Assembly: GCF_000023105.1 (NCBI RefSeq)
Contig: NC_012669.1
Span: 4,155,025 to 4,219,024 of the forward strand
DNA from: Beutenbergia cavernae DSM 12333
GTDB taxonomy: Bacteria > Actinomycetota > Actinomycetes > Actinomycetales > Beutenbergiaceae
Direction: 5' to 3'
Length of the DNA: 64,000 nucleotides
Position 1 is the first letter of the stretch. Each line of letters begins with the position of its first letter. Position numbers and translations under genes: made by a program. The notes beneath the pieces were generated by a model, which searched no databases, was not told the DNA's origin, and saw nothing but the letters and a program-made list of their open reading frames with translations. Positions 1-7,348 of this stretch are shown here, piece after piece.

Positions 1-478
1 GCCGTCGCGAACGACCTCTCGTGCCGGGCTCCGACCACCCGCACGCGAGGTCCGGCACGCTCGTCGCGCGCCCGGTGGCGCCCGTGTCAGTGCAGTCGCG
101 GCGGTGAGCACTCGTGACGCTCTGTGACGCCTCGGCTCCCGTTCCGGCGCCGAGCCGGGCGTCCGCTCCGAACGTGAGCGGACCGTCCTCCACGCCGAGC
201 GCAAAGCTCGCCCCGCCCTCGACCTCACGCTCGTGCGCCTCGGCAACGGCGTGCGCCGCCACGAGCTGCACGTGCCCGAGTGCGCGGGCGAGGTCCTCGA
301 CGGCAGCCGCAGCAGCGAGCGCAGCCGCCAAGCCACCACCGGACGATGCGATCAGTTCTGCCGCGCACGCGACGGACGACTGCGCCCTTCCGAGCGTTGC
401 CTGCAGGCCCCCGCCGGCACCCGCATCCGGCACCACGCGTTCCCGCGCGGCGCCTCGGGGGTCGTCGATCTCGGCCAT
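1..478 (-). CDS. Possible DUF222/13E12-type protein, N-terminal part, runs off the left edge
   Basis: An open frame without stops runs from an ATG at 478 leftward out of the window (159 codons visible). The protein is Ala-rich and has a helical stretch, LARALGHVQLVAAHAVAEA (about residues 63-81), that resembles the N-terminal part of actinobacterial DUF222/13E12-repeat proteins, which usually end in an HNH nuclease domain. That domain would lie outside the window. The strongest support is the LexA-like box 18 bases upstream, because several mycobacterial 13E12 genes are known to carry SOS boxes. The last visible residues do not clearly match DUF222, so either the family call or an intact frame could be wrong. 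Confidence 0.42.
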   Translation of the reverse strand, partial: MAEIDDPRGAARERVVPDAGAGGGLQATLGRAQSSVACAAELIASSGGGLAAALAAAAAVEDLARALGHVQLVAAHAVAEAHEREVEGGASFALGVEDGPLTFGADARLGAGTGAEASQSVTSAHRRDCTDTGATGRATSVPDLACGWSEPGTRGRSRR

Positions 479-495
479 ACGTCATTCTCACCGCT

Positions 496-511
496 CGAAC
501 ACCCGTTCGCA
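496..511. promoter_or_regulatory. Candidate LexA (SOS) box
   Basis: TCGAACacccGTTCGc matches the actinobacterial/mycobacterial SOS palindrome TCGAAC-N4-GTTCGA at 11 of 12 positions. It lies 18 bases upstream of the minus-strand ATG at 478, a sensible position for repression by LexA. The match is direct; LexA binding is inference. Confidence 0.6.
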
Positions 512-951
512 AGTCTGATGACGCCTCTTCTTGCATTCTGGACAAGAATCCACAGGATTTCTCAGACACGCTCGTGAAGTTGTTCTGGGGACAACTCGTC
601 AAAGTGCCGACGAGGCAGGCAGAGGTGGGGGTGGGCACGGCACGGCCAGTAGAGCTGGGGCGGGCCAGACGGACGGCCCGGCCCGGGCCGGCCAGATCAC
701 AGAGCCAACGGGCAGGCCACGCCTCCCACTCGCCCATCAATGAGAGCCCGGAGAACACCAGCAGAACACGAAGCTCGCCGAAATCCGATGAGCGACCCCG
801 CGCCGTCGTCGTCCTCGATATCCGACCAGCCCCGCCCCGTACATCCCCAGCGCCTGAAGCCCACCCTGAGAACACCCCGCGACAACAAACCCCGGAAACC
901 GAACGAAGAACCCCGAAACCCCGAGCCCCAACCACCACCTACGATCAGGAG
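512..951. other. Intergenic region without a supported gene
   Basis: About 440 bases between the leftward gene at 478 and the rightward acyltransferase. Short overlapping open frames here are Pro/Arg/Ser-rich with no recognisable domain. Positions 740-951 are unusually rich in A and C compared with the surroundings, and the frame of the acyltransferase stays open back to 280, so a long disordered N-terminal extension cannot be fully excluded. No clear promoter or terminator was identified. Confidence 0.5.
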
Positions 952-1533
952 GTGAGAATCCGCCGCGCGATCGCCCGCGCCTTCTGGGCCGTGAGTCGCT
1001 GGCGCCTCCGCACCGAGGGCCCGCCGACCGGCCCGAGCATCCTGCTCGGCGTCCCGCACACGTCCAACTGGGACTTCGTGCTCATGCTCGCGATCGCCTG
1101 GGAGGCGGGCATCCACGTCCGCTGGCTCGGCAAGAGCTCGCTCTTTCGCGGCCCGGCGGGACCCGTGATGCGCGCCCTGGGGGGCATCCCCGTCGACCGC
1201 GGCGACCCGAGCCGCGTGGTGCGCGACGTCGTCGCCCGGGTCCACGCGGGCGAGACGTTCTCGCTGGTCGTCACACCCGAGGGCACCCGCGGCGCCGGCA
1301 CCTACTGGAAGTCCGGCTTCTACCGCATCGCCCGCGAGACCGGCCTGCCCGTCACACTGGGCTACGTGGATCGCACCACGATGACCAGCGGCCTCGGCCC
1401 GACGATCGTGCTCACCGGCGACGTCCGCGCCGACATGGACGTCATCCGCGCCTTCTACGCCGACAAGTCCGGCATCGTCCCCTCTCGTCGCACCGAGCCC
1501 CGCCTGCGCGACGAGGACCAGCCCGAGCCGTGA
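952..1533 (+). CDS. 1-acyl-sn-glycerol-3-phosphate acyltransferase-like protein (PlsC superfamily)
   Basis: A protein of about 193 residues with the PlsC/LPLAT signatures: an HX4D motif in PHTSNWDF (about residue 38) and the acceptor-site motif PEGTRG (about residue 107). Such enzymes transfer acyl chains to lysophospholipids or related acceptors at the membrane. The GTG at 952 was chosen because the recognisable domain starts right after it. The AGGAG upstream almost touches this GTG, so the in-frame GTG at 991 or an upstream start remain possible. The stop overlaps the start of the next gene, a CDP-alcohol transferase, by four bases, which suggests a coupled phospholipid pair. Confidence 0.75.
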   Translation: MRIRRAIARAFWAVSRWRLRTEGPPTGPSILLGVPHTSNWDFVLMLAIAWEAGIHVRWLGKSSLFRGPAGPVMRALGGIPVDRGDPSRVVRDVVARVHAGETFSLVVTPEGTRGAGTYWKSGFYRIARETGLPVTLGYVDRTTMTSGLGPTIVLTGDVRADMDVIRAFYADKSGIVPSRRTEPRLRDEDQPEP

Positions 1534-2309
1534 GCCCCGCCCGCGTCGCGGCCGCGGGAACGCTGGCGCTCGGGCTCGCTGCCGCACTCGCCGTCGTCGT
1601 GCTGACCGCCGACGACGCCGCAGCGCACGTGCGCACGACGGCCGTCGTTCTCGCTGTCATGGCTGCGGCCGTCCCGGCGTCGACCCTCCTGGCGCGCCGG
1701 CCGCCGACGGTGGGCCCGGCCGACGGCGTCACGCTCGCTCGCGCGGTCGGCGCCGCGGCGTGCGCCGCTCTCGTCGTCATCGGTCTCGTCGTCATCGCTC
1801 CCGCCAGCGCTGGCGCCGGCGACGACGGCCCGACCGGCAGCTCGGCCGGCGCCACCGACGTCCGCACGTGGGTCTTGCTCGGCATCGCGGCCCCGGCGCT
1901 CGCCCTCGACGCCGTCGACGGCGTGGTCGCGCGGCGCACCGGCACCGCGTCTGCCGCGGGCGGGCGGCTGGACGTCGACGCCGACGCCGTCCTGCTCATC
2001 GTGCTGTCCGTGGCGGCGGCCACGGTCGTCGGCTCCTGGGCGCTCGTGATCGGCCTCGCCTACCCCGCGTTCCTCGCGGTCGGCCTGCTGCGCCCCGCCT
2101 GGCGGCACGCGCTCCGGCCCGATCCCGACCGCCGCACCATCGCGGCACTGCAGGCGGTGGCGCTCGCCGTCGTCCTCGTCCCGGCCGTCCCGCGGCCCGT
2201 GGCGTCGATCGTCGCGGCCCTCGCCTCGGGCCTGCTGCTGGCCTCCTTCGCTCGGGACGCCGTCGCGCTCGACCACGCCCATCGAGCGGGCGACGTGGCG
2301 CCCGCCTGA
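1530..2309 (+). CDS. CDP-alcohol phosphatidyltransferase family membrane protein
   Basis: 259 residues with several hydrophobic segments. The family motif D-x2-D-G-x2-A-R-x8-9-G-x3-D-x3-D is visible as LDAVDGVVARRTG followed by GGRLDVDADA (about residues 129-154). These enzymes join a CDP-activated lipid to an alcohol in the membrane; the alcohol acceptor cannot be told from sequence. The GTG start lies inside the stop region of the acyltransferase gene (GTGA overlap), so the two are probably translated together. Residues 90-112 form an Asp/Gly/Ser-rich loop that is longer than in compact family members. Confidence 0.83.
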   Translation: MSPARVAAAGTLALGLAAALAVVVLTADDAAAHVRTTAVVLAVMAAAVPASTLLARRPPTVGPADGVTLARAVGAAACAALVVIGLVVIAPASAGAGDDGPTGSSAGATDVRTWVLLGIAAPALALDAVDGVVARRTGTASAAGGRLDVDADAVLLIVLSVAAATVVGSWALVIGLAYPAFLAVGLLRPAWRHALRPDPDRRTIAALQAVALAVVLVPAVPRPVASIVAALASGLLLASFARDAVALDHAHRAGDVAPA

Positions 2310-2319
2310 GAACGCGCGA

Positions 2320-2349
2320 ACGGCGGGCCCGCCGAAGCGAACCCGCCGT
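2320..2349. terminator. Hairpin between convergent genes
   Basis: A perfect 8-base stem, ACGGCGGG (2320-2327) with CCCGCCGT (2342-2349), and a 14-base loop lies between two convergent genes. There is no T-run, which is common for actinobacterial terminators. It could serve both directions. Confidence 0.5.
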
Positions 2350-2383
2350 CCGTGCGATGCGGCGCCGTCTCCGACGCAGCGGC

Positions 2384-2932
2384 TCAGCCCTGCGTGGACT
2401 CCTCGGCCTCGACGGCGTCAGCGCTCCCCGCCTCAGCGGCGCCGGCAGGCTCGGCCTCGACGGCGTCGACGACCGGCGCACCGGTCGCCCCGGTCGTGAC
2501 GGCGATCTGCCGCGGCTCCGTGCCCGCGTAGGCGCCGGCGACCCGCACCGAGAGCACGCCCGCGTCGTACGACGCCGAGACGTCGTCGGCGCTGACGCTC
2601 GCCGGGAGGCGGAACGAGCGCTCGAACGTCCCGTAGCGGAACTCACGCACGGTGCGCCCCTCGGCGCCGCGCACGTCGCGACGCTCGCCGCGCACCACGA
2701 GGCGCCCGTTGGTGACCTCGACGGTCACGTCCTGCTCGGCGTCGACACCCGGGAGCTCGAGACGCACGACGGCGTCCGCGCCCTCCCGGTACGTCTCCGC
2801 GGCCGGCCGGTAGCCGGCCGGGCTCCCCGAGGGGCGCAGCGCGCCGGGTCCGAAGCTGCGGGCGATGAGACCGTCGAACTCCGTGAACGGGTCGCGGCGC
2901 GTCCAGACGGTCCTGGTGGGAAGAGTGGTCAT
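2384..2932 (-). CDS. Small heat shock protein, Hsp20/alpha-crystallin family
   Basis: 182 residues. The central part (about 43-136) is an alpha-crystallin domain: it opens with AETYREGADAVVRLELPGVD and ends with the GVLSVRV motif. The Ala/Glu-rich tail (about 145-182) is low in complexity and longer than usual. The protein should act as an ATP-independent chaperone that binds unfolding proteins in the cytoplasm. The ATG at 2932 has a GAGGAG site at good spacing. No CIRCE- or HAIR-like element was recognised upstream. Confidence 0.92.
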   Translation of the reverse strand: MTTLPTRTVWTRRDPFTEFDGLIARSFGPGALRPSGSPAGYRPAAETYREGADAVVRLELPGVDAEQDVTVEVTNGRLVVRGERRDVRGAEGRTVREFRYGTFERSFRLPASVSADDVSASYDAGVLSVRVAGAYAGTEPRQIAVTTGATGAPVVDAVEAEPAGAAEAGSADAVEAEESTQG

Positions 2933-3133
2933 GGTGATGCTCCTCGTCGGTCGTGTGCGGTCGTCCAGCCGATCGCAGCTATCCGGCCCAACGTGAGCCG
3001 ACCCGACTCAATTCCGGTGCACGCTCACGGCGAACACGTCCATCCCGCGACCGTCGCCGCCCCGCGGTCTACCGTGACGGGTGGGTCCGGACCCTCGGTC
3101 GGGGGACCCGCACGGCACGAAGGAGTGACCGGC

Positions 3134-4501
3134 ATGGACGCACGCGAGAGGGCGCTGTCGCGGGCCCACGATCACGCCGTGGACTGGCTCGCGTCGCTCG
3201 GGTCCCGTCGCGTTCCGCCGCGGGCGACGACGGACGAGGTCGCCACGGCTCTCGGCCGCGATCTCCCGGACGGTCCCACCGACCCGGCCGACGTCGTCGA
3301 CCTCCTCGCCGCGGCCAGCGACCCAGGTCTCACGGCGATGCCCTCGGGCCGCTTCTACGGCATGGTCATCGGCGGCACTCACCCGGCGGCGCTCGCCGCG
3401 GACTGGCTGGTCAGCGCGTGGGACCAGAACGCCGCCCTGAACGCCGTCACGCCAGCCGCCGCCGCGGCAGAACAGGTGGCGACGGCGTGGCTCCTCGACC
3501 TCCTCGGCCTCCCGGGAGACGCGGCCGTGGGCCTCGCGACGGGTGCCACGATGGCCAACTTCACGTGTCTCGCCGCCGCACGCGACGCCGTCCTGCGCCG
3601 GCACGGCTGGGACCAGGTGACGCGCGGCCTCACAGGCGCGCCCCGGATCCGTGTGCTCGTCGGTGCCGAGAGGCACGACAGCATCGACCTGGTCCTGCGC
3701 TACCTCGGCCTCGGCACCCCGCACGCGGTCGCCGTGGACGACCAGGGGCGCATCCGCCCGGACGCGCTGGCAGCCGCGCTCGGCGACGGCCCCGCCGACG
3801 GCCCGGCGATCGTCGCGCTGCAGGCCGGGAACGTCCACTCCGGCGCGTTCGACCCGTTCGACGACGCCGCCTCGCTCGCCCACGAGCGCGGCGCCTGGGT
3901 GCACGTGGACGGCGCGTTCGGCCTCTTCGCCGCCGCCTCGCCGCGGCTGCGGCACCTCACCCGCGGCCTCGCCGACGCCGACTCCTGGGCCACCGACGCC
4001 CACAAGACCCTCAACGTGCCGTACGACTGCGGGCTGGCGATCGTGCGTGACCGCAGTGCGCTCACGACGGCGATGAGCATGCACGGCGACTACCTCATCC
4101 AGGACGCCGCCGGGGACCCGTTCGACACGGTGCCCGAGCTGTCGCGGCGCTCGCGGGCCGTGCCGGTCTGGGCAGTCCTGCGATCCCTGGGACGACGCGG
4201 CGTCGCCGAGCTCGTCGAGCGCATGGCGGACCACGCCCAGGCCTTCGCGGAAGGCGTCGCCGCGATCGACGGCGCCGAGGTCCTCAACGACGTCGTCTTC
4301 ACGCAGGTCTGCGCGTCGTTCGGCTCGGACGAGCGCACGCGCGAGGTCGTGCGTCGCGTGCTCGACGACGGCACCGCTTGGATGTCCGGATCACGCTGGC
4401 GCGACCGCGCGGTGCTGCGGATCTCCGTGTGCAACTGGTCGACCACCGACGACGACGTCGGGCGCAGCCTCGACGCCCTTCGGCGGGCCGCGGCGGGCTG
4501 A
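3134..4501 (+). CDS. PLP-dependent group II decarboxylase-family protein
   Basis: 455 residues. The fold type I, group II amino acid decarboxylase pattern is visible: HVDGAFGLF (about 256-264) with the Asp that binds the pyridine nitrogen, and DAHKTLNVP (about 289) with the Lys that forms the Schiff base. Relatives include aromatic-L-amino-acid and tyrosine decarboxylases and aspartate-aminotransferase-like proteins, so the substrate is open. The ATG at 3134 was chosen for the AAGGAG site nine bases upstream; the frame is open much further upstream, but that part is low in quality. It converges with the pentapeptide gene at 4520. Confidence 0.85.
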   Translation: MDARERALSRAHDHAVDWLASLGSRRVPPRATTDEVATALGRDLPDGPTDPADVVDLLAAASDPGLTAMPSGRFYGMVIGGTHPAALAADWLVSAWDQNAALNAVTPAAAAAEQVATAWLLDLLGLPGDAAVGLATGATMANFTCLAAARDAVLRRHGWDQVTRGLTGAPRIRVLVGAERHDSIDLVLRYLGLGTPHAVAVDDQGRIRPDALAAALGDGPADGPAIVALQAGNVHSGAFDPFDDAASLAHERGAWVHVDGAFGLFAAASPRLRHLTRGLADADSWATDAHKTLNVPYDCGLAIVRDRSALTTAMSMHGDYLIQDAAGDPFDTVPELSRRSRAVPVWAVLRSLGRRGVAELVERMADHAQAFAEGVAAIDGAEVLNDVVFTQVCASFGSDERTREVVRRVLDDGTAWMSGSRWRDRAVLRISVCNWSTTDDDVGRSLDALRRAAAG

Positions 4502-4519
4502 ACGCAGCGAGGGCCGGCG

Positions 4520-5362
4520 TCAGGTCCAGTGCCCCGGACGCTGCACCGTGCTCGGCAGCCGGGTCGACGCGTCGCCGTGCGCCGCGTCGAGCTGCGGCTG
4601 GGTGAGGTACAACGTCCCGCTCAGGTCGGCGCCGCGCAGGTCGGTGTCCCGCAGGTCGGCGCCCGCGAGATCGGCGAGCCGCAGGTCGGCGCCGCGCAGG
4701 TCGGCCGCCACGAGCAGAGTGCCGCGCAGCAGCGCACCGGCGAGCCGCGCGCCCGCCAGCTGCGCGCCCAGCAGGTCCCGCCCGCGTCGCTCCGCCCGGA
4801 CCCGGGCCCGCGACGGCTCGCCCGCGGTCGCCCGCACGAGCTCGCTCGCGCGCCCCAGCAGCGCACGCACCCGCGCCGCGTGCGGGGCGACGTCGTACGC
4901 GAGCAGCGCCTCGCCGTCGAGCATGGTCACGGCGCGGGTCTCGGCCACCGCGCGTGCCAGCTCCGCGCGCAGCGAGGCGGCATCCGGGCGGTCGAGCGCG
5001 TCGGCGAGGTACCAGAGGAGCTCGTGCAGCTCCCGCATCCGCGGCAGGGCGGCGAACATCGCGCGGCCGACGCCGTCGTCGTCGCGCCAGCTCGCCCCGC
5101 CGAAGCTCACCTGCGTGACCTGCTGACCCGCACCGAGGCAGTCGTAGACGGTGCACCCGCGCCACCCCTCTCCTCGCAGGCGGTCGTGGATGCGGCACGT
5201 GTCGTCGGCGGCGAGGTTGAGGCACGGCGTCCCGGCCGGCTTGTCGACCGGGAAGTCCGCGGAGCGCGTGAGCGCCAGCCCCACGCAGCACAGGCCGACG
5301 CAGCTCGCGCAGTCCGCACGCAGGCCCGCGCGCAGCGTGTCCGTGTCGATCGTCTCGGTCAC
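4520..5362 (-). CDS. Pentapeptide-repeat protein with N-terminal Cys cluster
   Basis: 280 residues in two parts. The N-terminal region (about 18-80) has many Cys, including CASCVGLCC, then CLNL, CRIHD, CTVYDC, a pattern suggesting a metal-binding cluster like YkgJ-type proteins. The C-terminal region (about 195-250) carries pentapeptide repeats of the A(D/N)LRG type, such as ADLRGADLRLADLAGADL, which fold into a right-handed beta-helix. A helical linker joins them. The role is unknown; the repeats are few compared with gyrase-protecting proteins such as MfpA. No partner is evident nearby. Confidence 0.8.
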   Translation of the reverse strand: MTETIDTDTLRAGLRADCASCVGLCCVGLALTRSADFPVDKPAGTPCLNLAADDTCRIHDRLRGEGWRGCTVYDCLGAGQQVTQVSFGGASWRDDDGVGRAMFAALPRMRELHELLWYLADALDRPDAASLRAELARAVAETRAVTMLDGEALLAYDVAPHAARVRALLGRASELVRATAGEPSRARVRAERRGRDLLGAQLAGARLAGALLRGTLLVAADLRGADLRLADLAGADLRDTDLRGADLSGTLYLTQPQLDAAHGDASTRLPSTVQRPGHWT

Positions 5363-5407
5363 GCCGTCACCGTACGCTCGACGGCTCCGGGCGCCGCACC
5401 GGCGTCG

Positions 5408-6844
5408 TCACATCCGCTCGAGCCGGCGCAGGAACGCCCGGGCCTCGTCGTCGTCCGGATCCAGCTCGAGGGAGCGCGTGAGGTGCTGCCGCGCATCCAC
5501 GAGGTTCCCGTCCTGGAGATCCGCCCACCCGAGCGCCGCCCACATCTGCGCATCTTCCGGCTGCACGGCGCGCCAGACGTCGAGCATGGGCCGCACCGCC
5601 TCGGTCTCGTACATCTCGACGGCGCCCCACACCGACTCCATGAACGCGTCGGGTGACGCGTCGTAGCCGTCGTCGTCGGCGTGACGGCGATACGCCTCGA
5701 TGCCGGCGTCGACGCCGCCGTCGGCGATCGCCGACCCCACCGGCACCGTGATCGGGATCCTCAGGACCGCGGGATCGACCTCCTGCTCCACACCGAGGAC
5801 GACGTCGAGCGCCGCGTCCCCGAGCCCGAGGACGGGAGCCGTGTTCGCGTTGGCGAGGACGACGACGGCGCCCCGCACGTCGGGCAGGAGCGCCCAGTAC
5901 GCGTTGAATCCCGGGTCCTCGCCCTCGTGGCTCACGACTCGGTGTCCGCGGTACGTGCCGACGAACCAGCCGGTCGCCATGGAGCCCGCCCTGTCGGACC
6001 AGCCCGTCGCCAGCTGCGGCCTCCACATCGCCTCACGGCTCGCTGCGGAGAGGAAGGGAGCGCCGGTCGTGGCGTCGGGGGCCTCGTTGAGGAGCGCGAT
6101 CGCCGCCTGGCACAGCTCGACGGCGCTGGAGTGCAGGGTCGAGCTCGGCGCGTGCCCGCGGTGGTAGGGGTAGGTCCCGGGGATCCGATGCGGCGGGGCG
6201 CCCAGGTGCGGTCCCGTCGCGAGCTCGGGAGGCACGCTCCGGGCGAGGAACGTGCTGGTCGGCATGCCCAGCGGTGCGAGCACCTCCTCCGCGAGGCACC
6301 GTTCGAACGTCCGGCCGCTGACCTTCGCGACGACCGCGCCCGCGACCTCGTAACCCGCGTTGCAGTACTCGAACCTCTCCCCTGGCGGGTGGAGCGCGTC
6401 GACGTCGGCGAGCGTGCGGACGAAACGCTCGAGGGCGCCGTCGTCGACCTCGGGTTCGTGCCAGCGGTAGTCCTCGACGTCGGGGATCCCGACGGTGTGC
6501 GTCAGGAGATGGCGCGTCGTGATGACGTCGGCGTGAGCGCCGCCCACGCGGACGTACGGCAGGTAGCGCGACACGGGCGCGTCCAGGTCCAGCACCCCGG
6601 CGTCCACCAGACGGAGCGCCGCCATCGCCACGAACGGCTTCGACACCGAGGCGACGTGGAACAGCGAGTGCTCCGTCACGGGACCTCCGCCGCCGAGATC
6701 CGCGACACCGAACCCGCGTGCGGCGACCACGGCGCCGTCGGCCACGACCCCGACCGCCATCCCCGGCAGGTGGCGCGCCGCCATCACCCGGTCGACGAGC
6801 GGCCACAGCCGCGCCTCGACCTCGGCCAGGACGTCACGCGCCAT
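5408..6844 (-). CDS. Serine hydrolase (class C beta-lactamase/PBP-like) with C-terminal TPR segment
   Basis: 478 residues. The beta-lactamase/esterase-type active site is visible: SVSK (S-x-x-K, about residue 68), YCN (Y-x-N, about 164) and HEG near 300 in place of the KTG triad. The last 80 residues (WAALGWADLQDGNLVDARQ and following) look like a tetratricopeptide repeat, an unusual addition. There is no signal peptide, so it is probably cytoplasmic. Its ATG at 6844 overlaps the end of the HxlR regulator gene by 11 bases, so both are likely one transcript. It may hydrolyse an ester or amide, possibly a compound linked to the divergent efflux pump. Confidence 0.85.
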   Translation of the reverse strand: MARDVLAEVEARLWPLVDRVMAARHLPGMAVGVVADGAVVAARGFGVADLGGGGPVTEHSLFHVASVSKPFVAMAALRLVDAGVLDLDAPVSRYLPYVRVGGAHADVITTRHLLTHTVGIPDVEDYRWHEPEVDDGALERFVRTLADVDALHPPGERFEYCNAGYEVAGAVVAKVSGRTFERCLAEEVLAPLGMPTSTFLARSVPPELATGPHLGAPPHRIPGTYPYHRGHAPSSTLHSSAVELCQAAIALLNEAPDATTGAPFLSAASREAMWRPQLATGWSDRAGSMATGWFVGTYRGHRVVSHEGEDPGFNAYWALLPDVRGAVVVLANANTAPVLGLGDAALDVVLGVEQEVDPAVLRIPITVPVGSAIADGGVDAGIEAYRRHADDDGYDASPDAFMESVWGAVEMYETEAVRPMLDVWRAVQPEDAQMWAALGWADLQDGNLVDARQHLTRSLELDPDDDEARAFLRRLERM

Positions 6845-7289
6845 CGTGGGCCACGCGCTCGCGCTCGTCATAGGCCGCGCGCGCCGCCGCGATCTGCATC
6901 TGGTGCTCCTCGGTCCAGCCCACGAGCGCCGTGATCGTCGCGTGCAGCGACCGCCCCATCGGCGTGAGCGCGTAGTCGACGCGCGGCGGCACCGTCGGGA
7001 AGACCGTGCGCTCCACGAGCCCGTCCCGCTCGAGCCGGCGCAGCGTGCGCGTGAGCATCCGCTGGCTGATGCCGTCGATCTCCCGCTTGAGCTCCATGAA
7101 CCGCAGGGTGCGGCGGTCGAGGAGCGCGATCGCGAGCAGCGACCACTTGTCGGCGACGCGGTCGAGGATCTGGCGGACCTCGCACCCCTCGCGCACGTCC
7201 CACTGCCAGACCTCGTCGTCGTCGCACAGGGACGCAGCCGGGGTAGTGACCGCGAGGGAACCGAGGGACCGAGAAGTGCCGTCTTCCAT
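6834..7289 (-). CDS. HxlR-family winged-helix transcriptional regulator
   Basis: 151 residues. The HxlR domain is clear: GCEVRQILDRVADKWSLLAI (about 34-53), with the conserved early Cys, then the recognition part GISQRMLTRTLRRLERDGLV and the wing PRVDYALTPMG. The ATG at 7289 was preferred over upstream starts because the domain begins shortly after and GGGGAA precedes it. Such regulators often sense thiol or electrophile stress or small aromatic compounds. It is divergent from an MFS efflux gene and overlaps a serine hydrolase gene, so it likely controls both. Confidence 0.9.
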   Translation of the reverse strand: MEDGTSRSLGSLAVTTPAASLCDDDEVWQWDVREGCEVRQILDRVADKWSLLAIALLDRRTLRFMELKREIDGISQRMLTRTLRRLERDGLVERTVFPTVPPRVDYALTPMGRSLHATITALVGWTEEHQMQIAAARAAYDERERVAHDGA

Positions 7290-7318
7290 GGTTCCCCATG
7301 GTGACTGACGATGTGGTC

Positions 7319-7334
7319 GGTAACAAGAGGTAAC
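7319..7334. promoter_or_regulatory. Candidate HxlR operator, GGTAAC direct repeat
   Basis: GGTAAC-aaga-GGTAAC lies in the 59-base gap between the HxlR gene and the MFS gene, 15 bases before the MFS start. The reverse strand reads GTTACC twice, a type of repeat found near HxlR genes. The repeat is direct observation; its use as an operator is inference. Confidence 0.5.
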
Positions 7335-7348
7335 CGAGAGGACCACCG

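Noticed and set aside
740-955. A 71-residue Pro/Ser-rich ORF upstream of the acyltransferase
   Set aside because: No domain, poor ribosome-binding site and low complexity; it may only reflect AC-rich composition.
1760-4501. A 913-residue plus-strand frame covering the sHSP region and the PLP enzyme
   Set aside because: The first 450 codons are Arg-rich shadow over the CDP-alcohol and Hsp20 genes; the PLP enzyme starts at 3134 with its own ribosome-binding site.
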